Assembly: GCA_036927565.1 (NCBI GenBank)
Contig: JAYESD010000004.1
Span: 163,281,697 to 163,345,696 of the forward strand
Length of the DNA: 64,000 nt
Source: Tuctoria greenei
Lineage: Eukaryota; Streptophyta; Magnoliopsida; Poales; Poaceae
Reading direction: 5' to 3'
Made by a program: the position numbers and the translations under genes. Below, one piece after another: positions 34,701-46,700 of this stretch. Numbering within the stretch: position 1 is the stretch's first letter; every line of letters begins with the position of its first letter. A model generated the notes under the pieces. It did no database searches. It worked only from the letters and a program-made list of their open reading frames with translations, and was not told where the DNA came from.

Positions 34701-37700
34701 ACAAGTCCCCGTGAACGAGCTCAAGCCGCTCCTTGGCTCGAAATCTCGACTTCTGGGAAAAGGAAGCTGCCTCTGCTTCGTCAACACGTAGACGTCGCAG
34801 AGCTGCTCCATGTGGTCAAAGCATGGCATGCCTCACACCATCTCCTTGGCACTGAGCTTCTTTAGGGCCTCGAAGTGAAGATGCGCAAAGCGCTCGTGCC
34901 ACTGCCATGCCTCGTCCTCCCGACGAGTGGCAAGACAGACAAGCCGTGCTACCTGCATGTGAAGGACATAGAGTCGATTGGTACCTCTAGTTACCTTGGC
35001 AAGAAGGCGACAATGGCGATCCCAAATCCTCATGATTCCGTCCTTGATCTCCACATGCGAGCCACTCTCATCCAGCTGGCCCAAGCTGATGATGGAGTTT
35101 CTCAACGCGGGGATGTAGTAGACTCCGACGAGCAGCCTGTGCTCACCGGACTCGGCGGTCAGGATGACAGAGCCGACACCCTTGATCTCTACGCCGGAGG
35201 CATCACCAAACTTGACGGAGTCTCGGACATTGGGATCAAGCTCGACGAAGAACTCCTGTCGACTGGTCATGTGATGGGTGGCGCCGTTGTCGAGGCACCA
35301 CCAGTTAGTCTTGTCGTTGCTGGAGCCGTTGCCGAGGAAAGCGTGTGCTCTTGGCTCATCAAGATGAAAGAGAGTTGCTGCGGTCGATGCCACTAGAGGA
35401 GGCTTGATGTTTGATGTTTCCGTGTGCCAGAAGCAAAGCTGGCTCCTCTGGGCCTGCTCCTCCACTTGTGCGACATGGGCCTGGCCACGTCGTGGTTGTC
35501 AACACCCTGGCCCAATGACCAAGCTTGCCACAATTGTGGCAGGTATCGTCTCGTGTCGGCTTGTGGTTGCCGACGGTGCTGCCCTGGGCGCCTCCGCTGG
35601 CGCCACCCTCGGCACGTCTGCGCGCTCCGGCTTGGGTACCTCTGCGCCCCTTGCGTGACTTGCCGCGCTTCGGGGAAGAGGACTCCCCCTTCTTCCGGTC
35701 ACTATGACTAGCCTCCCTCTGCTTGCGAGTAAGATGAAGCTTCTCGTCAATGGTGATACGCCTCGAGAGAGGCTGTGGTCCGTCGCTGTCGACGACCTTG
35801 AGGTGACCTATCGCCTCTTCGATCGACATCGTGTGTTCAACAGAGACTCAATTGAACGAGTGATCTGCTTGTACTTCTCGGGGATGCAACGAAAGAGCTT
35901 CTCGACAGTTCTCTCTTTGTCGTAGGTGTCGTCGCCGAACTACACCAACTTCTGCAATAAAGTGTTGAGACTGAGAGCAAAGTCATCAACGTCCTCATCT
36001 GTCTTAAAGGTCAGGTTCTCTCACTCCTCGTGAAGCGCCTGTAGTGTGGTCTTTCGGGTGCGGTCGCTGCCAATGCGTGCTGCAGCGATGGCGTCCCAAG
36101 CCTCCTTAGCAGTCCGCTTCTTGGAAAGTGAGAACTTCATCTCGGGCGGGACTGCAACAATGAGGGCATCCAGCGCCTGTCGATCCTCCTAGTAGTCGAC
36201 GTCGCCGTATTGAGCTTCTTCCCACATGTGTTGCACCTGGAGCTGTACTCTCATCGCCGCGGCTTGCTTCCCACATGTGTTGCACCTGGAGCCGTACTCT
36301 CATCACCGCGACCCACTCGACGTAGTTGGTCTTGGTGAGGGTAGGCCACCCACCACTAGGACCAACATCCCTGACAATGGCCTGGACCCCGTGGTGTCCA
36401 TGGTACCTGTCCGGGGAGGGAGAACCGCACCACTTGTAATGGTTGCGTTCTCCGTCGACCTAGTCGTCGCCGCCGGGAGCGCCACCGGCGCGTCCTCGCC
36501 CGTTTGGGTTGCGGCTGTCGCGCCCATGGGGGCGTGCAGCTGCTTGTTGCACCTCCCGTGCTCGCACCGCGTCCCTCGCCGACCTAAGCTCATTGTCGCC
36601 GCCGTCGTTGACAGAGCTGCTGGAGCTACTGCCGCGCAGAGCCTCCAGCTCTGCTGCCGCCGCACGCGCTACAGCCGCCGCCGCTGCTTCCACTTCCGCC
36701 CTCGCTGCTGCCAATTCCGCCGCCGCCAACCTTGCTGCCATTGCTGCTGTCGCTGCAGTCTCTGCGGCCGTTCGCTCGCGCTCCTCTGCCTCGGTGACCT
36801 CCGTCTGCCGCGCGCTCGAGGCGACCGAGCGCTGAGACTGTACGGCGAGCGCTGAGACTGTTCGGCGGACATGGCGTACTAGTGGGGGGCTGTTGTGTGG
36901 AGAAGACAAACTGCTGCTTGTTTGTGCAGGAGAGGGATGAGCTGGAATAGCCGGTGTTACTGCTGCCGGTTGCGGACAGAGAGGCACGAGAAGGAGATGA
37001 GCAGGAGATGTTTAGGTTGCAGGATAGAACGACTCTTATACCAAGTGTTAGTAGCTGAATTCTTACTCTCATTGATAAGAGGATGCCACTAGAGTTGGGG
37101 CAATTTTCTTTTCTATTTCTCACACAATGCCAATACCGTTCAAGGGGTTGAGGATACATATTTATAGGCCGCTACTAGCCAACCAAGAATATGCTAGATG
37201 CTAGTCTAAAATGCCAAACTAGGTGCTGTTATAGATGCTGTCCTAGAAGATGCTAACTGCTATCCTAAAAGCAGTCAAGATGCTATGCTAACTGCTGTCC
37301 TAGCTACTCTAAAAACAGACCAAGATGTTGTTCTAATTGGGGCCACAAAGACCATGCAAAGATACTAAAGTACAAGACCATTCAAAGATGCTAAAGTGCG
37401 CAAGAGTTGTTTCAGCAGTTGCCGATGCGTGCCGCAACGATGGCGTCTCAGGCCTCCTTGCCAGCCCGCTTCTTCGAAAGCGAGAACTGCATCTCGGCCA
37501 GGACTGCGGCAATAAGGACATCCAGTGCCCGTCGATCCTCGTAGTAGCCGACGTCGCCGTACCGGACTGCTTCCCACATGTGTCACACCTAGAGCCGTAA
37601 CCTCATCACCGCGGTCCACTTGACGTAGTTGGTCTTTGTGAGGGTAGGCCACCCACCGCCGGGACCGACGTCCCTGACAGTGGCCTGGACCCCGTGGTGT

Positions 37701-40700
37701 CCATGGTACCTGTCCGGGAGAGAGAACCGCACTGCCTGTAATGGCCGCGTTCTCCGTTGACCCAGCTGCTGCCGTCGCGTCCGTGCCTGTCTGGGCCGCT
37801 GCTTGCTGCACCTCCTGTGCTCGCGCCACCTCCCTCGTCAGCCTGAGCTCATCATCGGGACCACCGTTGATAGAGCCCAACGCCGCTGGAGCTACAGCTG
37901 CGCAGAGCCTCCAGCTCCGCTGCCGCCGCACGCGCTGCAGCCTCTGCCGTCGCTGCTTCCACTTCCTCCCTCACTGCTGCTAGTTCCGCCACCGCCAACC
38001 TTGCTGCCCTTGCCGCCGCCGCCGCAGTCTCTGCCACTCGCTCGCTCGCGCTCCTCTACGCGGCGACCTACATCTGCCGCGCGCTCGAGGTGACCAGCGC
38101 TGAGACTGTCTGTCGGACATGGCGCACTAGTGGGGGATACTGTGTGGGGAAGACAAGTTGCTGCTCGTCTGTGCTGGAGAGGGATGAGCTGGAACAACCA
38201 ATGTTCTTGCTGCCAATTGCGGACAGAGAGAGATGCGGGAATGAGATGAGCAGGAGATGTTTGGACTGCAAGATAGAATGGCTCTGATACCTAGTGTTAG
38301 TAGCTGAATTTTTACTCTTATTGAAAGAGAGGATGACATTAGAGAGGTGAGACAATTTTCTTGTTTATTTCTCACATAATGCCATGCCCAACATAGGGGT
38401 TGGAGTTACATATTTATAGCTGCCATGGCAGCCAAGCATATGCTACAAAGATGCTAGTTTAAGATGCTTAGATGTTGTCCTAATATGCTGTCCTTAAGGT
38501 GCTGTCCTAACTGTCTTTAAGATGCTGTTCTAGTGCCCTTAATATGCTGTCCTAGTGTACTTAAGATGCTGTCCTAATTGGGCTACAAAGACCATTCAAA
38601 GATGCTAACGTACAAGACCATTCAAAGATGCTAAAGTGCACAAGACTTATTCCAGCACTCTTATGATCCCAATTCCGAACCATTCTGAACTTTGCTCAAG
38701 TTACACTACTTTTTCTTTGGCCTTGTTTAATCTCATGTCTAGGAGCTTGGCTTGCGGATGATTTAAAAAAGCCTCATTTTTTCTTAGCTGAATTAGTCGA
38801 GTTCGTTAATGCCAAGACCAATATGGCCAAGTTGATTTGCTTCAATTCTTTTGAATTTGTTCCTTGCAGTTCATTTTTCTTTCTCCAAAGGTAAATTTGC
38901 TTCATCTCTTTCAGCTCTGTTCACAATTTATGAACCTATCCATGTCAAACTTTGTTAGGCTCAAATTTTCTTTTTCACAAATTTGTTTTGAACTTGATAT
39001 AAGAGGTGAGTTCAAATTATTTTTCTGCAACATTCAACTTCGAGACAAGGTAGATTGCCAATATTATCTGTGCTGGTACCCTTAACCATTTGTTCATAAA
39101 GTTTCATGATAAATTTTTCTCCTTTCGTTTTAGACATGTGACCCAGTGTTGCTTTATTGATGATTCACTCAGGTGGGACAAGCTGTGAAATCTTCCATCT
39201 CAGTTCACCAATCAACTACACAAGCAGTTCCATCTCAATCTGGAGAATCTTTAGCAGTTGCAGCACCATCACCCAGTGCCGGCTCCAATACTGCCAAGGC
39301 ACGTATGAGATGGACTCCTGAGCTTCATGCGCGCTTTGTGGACGCTGTGAATCAACTTGGTGGCAGTGAAAGTGCGTATTATCTCAATTAAAAGATTTGT
39401 CTCATGGGTAGATCTGCTTGTTTTGACATTTTTTCTTACATTGTTGCAGAAGCAACTCCTAAAGGTGTGCTTAAGCTAATGAAGACAGATAATTTGACTA
39501 TTTATCATGTAAAAAGTCATCTCCAGGTCTGTTATTCTCCCTATTACATGATATATTTGAAATATTATTCTCTATCTGACTTAGTTAACTTGATATTCCA
39601 GAAATACAGAACAGCTCGATATAGGCCAGAATTATCTGAAGGTCTGGCATTCTATACTTCACATATTTTTTTCCTGTGTATTTCCGAGTTGCAATTTCTT
39701 TATGAGTTTACCATATTCCTAAATTTGAGATTTCAGGCTCTTCGGAAAAGAAGGTGACTTCAAAAGAAGAGATTCCATCTATTGACCTGAAAGGGTAAGT
39801 GTCAATCTACATGAAACTGATTTATCTTTTTAATGATATGGATGTGAACATGATGAGAAAACCGAAAACCTTGTTTTTGTGTTTAAAATGTCTTTTCTGC
39901 AACCTTTTATATGACTAGGATCATGTTGTCAACAGAATATGAATGAGGACAAAAAAATTTCTTCTTGTTTGCAATAACAAAAGGGTTTAGGGTGCCAGTT
40001 TTACCACCGTTTGTGTACTGAATGGGGAAAATGTGAAAGATTCAGCATTGCCAATACATACTCATGATCCCCTTTGTGTTCCTTTGGGAGTCTAAACATT
40101 ATACTTTCATATATTTCCTTTGATGTGTTCTCTCTTTATTATTTATTTATCCATAAAACTCCATCTGATGTACAGAGTCCTATCCACGACAATAGTTATT
40201 TTGGCCTTTTTTACAACTGTTAATATCTTTTCTTCTTTACTTTCTTTCACTATTATTGGAGGGAGAGTAATGCTCAACTCAATATATTGATAATGCCAAA
40301 GGGTTACATATACAGGGGAAAGAGCTAGGGTTAGAGAACCCTCCTAGCTAATGACCAAACTACCCTTGACACACACACAGACTCTAACATCCCCTGCAGT
40401 CGAAACTCTGGCTGCGACAGATGTTGAGACTGAACAAAAAACACTCCATACATGAGTAAACACAAAGATACTCTAATAAGACCCCCTCGCAATCACAACA
40501 TCTAGCCGCGACAGATGTTGAGACTGGACCAAAAGACTATACAGACATGAGTAATCACACACTCTAACATCTTCCTACGGAGAACACCGTAAAAGAATCC
40601 GCTCAAGCTCCACAGCGACGGCGAGGACAGAGTGGGCCGCAAACGCCTTGCCACAAGAGTCACGACCGATAGAGATGGCCAGGGTGCAAGCGGCGGAGGG

Positions 40701-43700
40701 TGGCGACGCGTGGAAGATGGAACGCGCGCGACGGAGGTCAGCAACGCAGGGTAGGACAGACGCGCACGACGGAGGTCGGCGACGCGAGGTAGGGAGGGGA
40801 CGCGCGCGGTAGATGTCGACGACATGGAGTAGGGAAGGGAGGGAAGGGACACACGGAAGGCCGACAACGCGGGATAGGAGGGACACGCGCGACAGAGGCC
40901 GTCAGTGCGGGATAGGAGGGAAGCGCACAGTAGGGGCCGACGACGCGAGATAGGAAGGGGAGGGCAGGGAACGTGCGCGGAAGGCCGACAGCGCATGGTA
41001 GGAGGTACGCACACGACGGAGGTAGGCGGTGTGGGGTAGGGAGGGGACGCGCGCGACATAGGTCGTCGGCTGGATAGGGAGAGGAGGCAAGGACGCGCCA
41101 GAAGGCCGGCAGGGCAAAATTGGAGGGACGCGTGCGACAGAAGTCGGTGGCGCGGGATAGGGAGGGGACGCGCGCGGCAGATGCCGACGGCGCGAGGTAG
41201 GGAAGGGACGCGTGCGGAAGGCTGTCAGCGCGGGGTAGGAGGGACGCGCGTGGGATGGGTAGGGGCACGCGCGAAAGGTCGGCATCGTGGTGTAGGAGAA
41301 GAGATGAGCGCGGCAGAGGCCGGCAACGATGGGTAGGAGGGCAGGGACATGCGCGGAAGGCCAACAACCCATGGTAGGAGAGACGCGCGCGACGAATGAC
41401 GACATCGCCAGGGTGCGCACGACGAAAACTGACAGCGCAGGGGTGCGATCGACGGAGCAGCAACACATGTGCACGAATGACAGAGTTGCATCACAGGTGC
41501 GCGCGACGGAGCCGTGCAGGTGCGCGCAACGGAGCAACAATGTAGTGGCACGTGGCGAAGGTCGGCAACACATAACTGGCCACAAACGGGAAAGGCAAGG
41601 ACGCACACCGGAGGCTGCGAGGACCAGGGATGTGCCGGTGGGCGCGGGCCAGCAGCAACGGCTCCGGAGGCGGCAACGACCAAGGCAATGGCAGCCAAAG
41701 ACAGCAGCCCGATGGCGGCTCAAGGCGGCATGCCCGAGGCGACAGGGGAGGCCAACAACGCAGCTTGAGGTGTGGCCGTTTAGGCTGGGCCAGACCCAGG
41801 GGCGGCACAGCGGATCTAGCCACAACGGTGCTAGATCCATGCTCGTGCACATCAGGAACGGTGGCGCGATGCTCGTCCACGACGACGCGGGGCCTGGCCA
41901 TGGCAGCTCGCGAGACGGTGGCGCTCCGCCGAAACGGGGGGGGGGGGGGGGGGGTGCTCGGTGCAGAAGACGGCGCAAAACCGGACGGACGCGTGGGTGC
42001 TGGTCGAGGCGCAGCAGATCCGACACGAGCTGGCAGCGGTGGCGCTCACACTCGGGCACGGCAGAGCTGGTCAAGGTGCTGCAAATCCCGCGACAGTGCT
42101 GTGGGAGCAGCGGCTCTAGGCGGCCATGGTGCCGGCTTGATAGAGGGAGAGAAGGGGGGGGGGGGCGTCGCCAGCTGCGGCATCGTGGACGGGCGGTGGT
42201 GGATCCGACCGCGCCTTGTCCGGAGAAGCCGGCTGCGACGGATCCGGTCGTGCCTTGCCAGGGGAAGCGGGCTCCGGGGAAGTCGACGCTCTGGAAGTCG
42301 GCGGTGGATCTGGCCGCGCCCGGGCCGGGAAAGACGACAGCGGATCTCGGGACGTGCGGGGCGGGCCGTCGCCAGCTCGCCGGCCGGCGGTGGCGAGCCG
42401 ACAGGATGGTGGCGGCGCCTGCTACATGGGAGGAGGAGGCGGTGGTGGTGGGAGTGAGGGAGGATGAGCTGGTTGGAGAGATTCTCTAGAAAACCTAATC
42501 TAATACCATATTGGAGGGAGAATAATGATCAACTCAATATATTGATAATGTCAAAGGGTTACATATATAAGGGAAAAAGCTAGGGTTAGAGAACCCTCCT
42601 AGTTAATGACCAAACTAACCTTGACACACACACATAGACTCTAACAACTATGAAAAGGCTTACCACATTAATGTTGGATGATCCTGAAGGTTGTGCTTTG
42701 CGGACGTGGTTCGGGTTGTAGAATGTCGAGATCAGGGGATAATGTTAGGTGATCTTAACAAGGGATTAGAGAGTCCTAGTTACATTGGAGTTAGGAGTCT
42801 TAGTCCTAGTTGGAGTTGAGTTAGATCCTAATAGGAGTCAAGATTGGTAGTAACTGGGCTATAAATAGCCACCAATCCCATTGGAATAAAAAAGTAATTA
42901 GAAAGGAATTTCGAGTTAAATATTTGACTCAGATTCAGAGCCTAGGTTGAGGATTAAACCTTTCGCGCCCCGGGAGGACGTGCTCTTGGGGCGGCAAACC
43001 TAGCCCGAACGTGAGTGGAACTCGGCAGGTTCATAGCGGATCAATCTGGGTTGGTGTTTTGAGGGGAGGCGAGATGGAACTTACTTGACGTTGAGAGTCC
43101 TACTCATGTTTTATAGAAGATTTTAGGCACAACCACACACAAACGCACACATAACATATTAGGGCAGTCCAATTCGGACTAGTAAGAGTTAGAACAGATT
43201 TAGAGTCGGTGTTTTTTTTTCCTGTAATAGGGTCTATCTAAATCTAGGATTTCCAAGGAATAAACCGTGGGATTTACAACAATTGGTATCAGAGTTAGGT
43301 AGATCGAGAGGCGAGCATACCTCAACAAATCGCGACCCAGGTTAGGCGAGCGTACCTCAACAAATCAGCGGATTCCATCGGCTCAGTGCACCACGGTTAG
43401 GCGCAATCCTGACGTGCACGTGTTGGGATTCCGAGACTAATTTTCTTTCTTCATTAGATTAATTGAATTGGGGGCTAGTGGGGGCTAGTCCGGCTATTAT
43501 ATAAGCCCCTTACACATGACTCAAGCTAGGACTCTTCTTCTAAATCCGAGTTGGATTCTATTCCTAATCCCTATTCTTTTCTAGAACACGTGATTAACTC
43601 AACAAACACCCCCTAATCATGTTTCTAGAACACACTCGAATGTAGGATGAAAACACATTTCATCCTACACACACTTAGGGTAGAGACTACATCCTTAGGA

Positions 43701-46700
43701 TGGTCACTTCATCCTGCACACACTAAGGATGGACACTACATCCCCGAGATGGACACTACATCTCGGACACGAATCTGGGTTGGGCACTACAACCCGGGTT
43801 GGGCAGTACAACCCTTTGGTGTGGCACTACACCATTGAGGTGAGCACTACACCTCGAGGATAAACACATCATCCTGCACGATTTAGGGATGAACACATCA
43901 TGTTCGGGATGAACACATCATTCCGAACACTGACACCTGTGAGACGAACACATCATCTCTTGGATGAACACATCATCCCGTCGGAACAAACTCGTCATCC
44001 CGAGCACGAATTTGAGTGGCTTGAACACATCATCCACTGGGATGGACACATCATACCAATCACTCTTCTTTGCACGAACACCTTCGTTGACGTGAACCAC
44101 TTTAACGTTGTGAGCTCGCATAGCCGAACTCGCACTGATCTCTTCTGACTGCAAACCATCTGGCATCTCGGCCCACAATGCTGCTCAACCCAATCCACTG
44201 AGCTTCTCTTTCTCACAAGGCCAGACCCAGCTCTTGACCTCAGCCCACACTAGGCCTCCTCTGGCCTAGCTGAGCTTTTCTTCTCCGCACACTTGTGAAA
44301 AGCCCAGCCCAGTTCGACATGCCCAGCAACAACCTGCAACCAAGCCAAGAAAAGAAATATATCGTTTGCTCAATACACCCTGCATACTGACATTTTACAA
44401 CACTTCTTGCACCCACTTTCAGAAGAGGCAACTGCTGAGCTAGTCACTCTCACCCAACTTTTGCAAGAAATACTCAATCGGGGGCAACTGAGAGACATTT
44501 GGCTGGACATCAACAATACGGAGCAATACAGTTCAAAATGTTGGGGTGTATAAGTGAATTGCCTATCCTTCCTTCCCCATCAGCTTAAGTTTTTGGGGGC
44601 AATCGGTCAACGCATAGTAGCTTAACATGATATCAAAGCCAGAGGTCTCGAGTTCGAATCCTGGCAGGCGCAAGCCCACTCCAATTTCCATGTTTGAGGC
44701 CTGAGGGAGCCTCATGTGAGGGGGAGTGTTGGAGTGTATAAGTGAATTGCCTACCCTTCCTTCTCCATCAGCTTAAGCTTTTGGGGCTAACCGATCAACG
44801 CATAGTAGCTTAACACAAAAAGAGGTATGCCTTCTATTTCAAACATATCAAACCGCCTACTCCTTTTCAATGGATCTGGGAATCCAAGCTGCTAAAGAAA
44901 ATCAAGATTTTCATATGGCTCCTGTTTGAGGGACAAACTCAACTCCAGAAATATTATAAAGAGAAAAAATCTACACATTGAAGGGGATGACTACTCATGT
45001 GTTCTTTGCCATACAAATACGGAAGAACTTACATATCACCTATTTTCCTATGCCCGTTCAGTACCTCCTGCTGGAACACTATAGGAATCAACTGGGACCA
45101 TGACAGACTATTCTTTGACACTATCACCAATGCAACACAAATCTGGAACCGACCGAGCTTTATGGAGGTTTTCGCCACTGCAGCTGGGGAGATATGGAAA
45201 CAAAGGAACGGGAAAATCTTCAGGGGCAGCCAACAGCCAATACAAGCATGGAATGATTGGTTCAAATCTTCCCTGAAAACTCAAAGTTTAAAGTTCCCGC
45301 TTCAGGGAGCTGGACCGTCTCATCATAGAAGAGTGGATAGGGAGTTTGTAAGGGTCTGTTCCTGTCTCAGGAACTTACATGTGTAATGTTCCCCTTCTAG
45401 TTGTGGCTATCTTCTTGTATACTGTTTTCGTTCAATATATCAATATATACACTGTGTGGGCTTCCCTTACAATTTTGATTAAAAAAAAGACAACCTGCAA
45501 CCAAGATCACGAGCCCTTGCCCCGAACGCGCAAGTCTGTCGCCGCCGCGAGCGCGAGCTTCACCCAAGCGTCGCCTGCGACCACACAAGACTCCACCGCA
45601 GAAGAATGATCGACGGCATCCACGGGAGCCACACTTCATTCTTCACCCCGAGCACTTCTGGTAGAGCTTCGCCCCGACGCCGAATCCTCCAGGATCCGCC
45701 ATTCCTGGGTGGTCCGCTCGAAACCTTGTCATCGGATCCTGTAGCAGCTGTCGGAATCCGCTCGATTTCCTTCGATCCAGGTCGGATTCGCACGTCTTCG
45801 CTGAGCTCTGACCCAATCCGGCCTCGAGACATCCTCGATTCGGAATCGTCGGGGTCGAATCCGTCTTGAGCGCCGCCGAGGTACTCCACCTCTCACTGAA
45901 TCTACCACCTCCGAGTTCTGTGCGCCGCTCTTTTTTCTCCAAGCTCTGCTGCGCCGAATCTGCTGTCAAACACGTCGTCAACCGCCGGATTTTCCCTATC
46001 CCGTCTGACCCCGTACTAGCCACCCCCATGAGCACATCGCCTCCGGGGGCAGCGGATAGGATCCCTAAATCTAGGCTCTGATTACCAATTGTTAAGATTC
46101 CACAGGACTAATTTTCTTTCTTCATTAGATTAATTGAATCGGGGGGCTCGTCTGGCTATTATAAAAGCCCCTTACACATGACTCAAACTAGGACTCTTCT
46201 TCTAAATTCGAGTTGGGACTCTATCCCTAATCCCTATTATTTTGTAGAACCTGTGATTAACTCAACAACGCAACGTAGATCTCAACAAAGGTGACCAAAT
46301 CTAGCGCGGATTTGCAGAGATTCGGCAGCGTACGCGTATTCTAGGTGCCTGATGAGATCCGACTGCCTCGTGGAGCCATCCATCGAGCGACTCCAGCGTG
46401 AGTGAATCACACGCTTGCGGTGTGTTGGAAGGTAAGATCTCAACGTCGGCACTTGTGGGAAGTAGGCGCTCATGCTAGGACTGAACGAGCGGCGTTGAAA
46501 GGAGGCGAGTGGGCTGCACTGAGTTTGCCAGAAAACCTGGGCGGTCACGGGCTGATAATATTGAGGATCTTTGCTAAGTGCACCAAGTTCCCTCTTTCGC
46601 TAAACAAACAAAATGGGAGTAAGATGGTGTTATAATATTCCCTGCTAATGAAAACCAATTATACAACATGAGCTATTAAGATGAAAATTTTTTTGAAGGC

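Larger units (their letters stand above)
31710..37417 (-). mobile_element. Ty1/copia element 'C1', nested in C2
   Basis: This element is structurally complete, with 5' LTR 37046-37417, 3' LTR 31710-32051, a degraded tRNA-Met primer site (TTGGTATAAGAGTC, about 37031-37045) and polypurine tract AGACTTGGGGGTGAA beside the 3' LTR. It is flanked by a perfect duplication, GTTGC (31705-31709 and 37418-37422), taken from C2 gag. Domain order is gag, protease, integrase, RT, RNase H, as expected for Ty1/copia. It is broken by many frameshifts. Confidence 0.9.
29046..38657 (-). mobile_element. Ty1/copia element 'C2' in PHR2 intron, carrying a nested copy
   Basis: The 5' LTR is 38295-38657. Gag to integrase coding lies in 37423-38290 and 29320-31704. 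The 3' end consists of two partial LTRs. The RT and RNase H section is missing, so the element is internally deleted. The flanks are CTCGT (29041-29045) and CTCTT (38658-38662), a 5-bp duplication with one change. A second member of the same family interrupts it at 31710-37417. It is antisense to PHR2. Confidence 0.85.
44345..45489 (+). mobile_element. 5'-truncated LINE (L1-type)
   Basis: It is flanked by a perfect 16-bp duplication, ACAACCTGCAACCAAG (44329-44344, 45490-45505). It ends in an A-rich tail at 45479-45489. Only the 3' end of the element is present, as in most plant LINE insertions. A TRIM is inserted at 44539-44815. Confidence 0.88.
43421..46267 (-). mobile_element. Small LTR element 'F' nested in E
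   Basis: The LTRs are 43421-43604 and 46090-46267 (TGTTGAGTTAATC...AACA in element sense). The primer site TTGGTAATCAGAGCC lies beside the right LTR, and the polypurine tract AGGGGGTGTT beside the left one. The flanks share only ACG, so the duplication is not clear. Without its own insertions the element is about 1.7 kb. It has no pol. A stem-loop array lies next to the 3' LTR, and a GC-rich leader-like region (45510-46080) next to the 5' LTR. Confidence 0.78.

Noticed and set aside
36226..36855. 209-codon plus-strand frame
   Set aside because: It is the reverse strand of the copia gag coiled coil, whose minus-strand translation carries the conserved motifs.
41938..41956. Run of 19 G as a biological signal
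   Set aside because: It may be real slippage or an assembly artefact; nothing else supports a function.
40502..42489. Long open frames on both strands (up to 390 codons)
   Set aside because: They overlap on opposite strands, are made of GC-rich tandem repeats and show no known domain. The DNA is the interior of a non-autonomous LTR element.
43641..44055. CRISPR-like repeat array
   Set aside because: Spacing is irregular, units are 17-29 bp with variable arms, no cas genes are present, and the setting is a plant retroelement.
44640..44670. tRNA or SINE gene in the TRIM interior
   Set aside because: Only a B-box-like word is present. The flanking signals are an LTR primer site and a polypurine tract, so it is a TRIM.
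43416..46272. Five-base target duplication for element F
   Set aside because: The flanks are GCACG and ACGCA and share only ACG, so no duplication is claimed.
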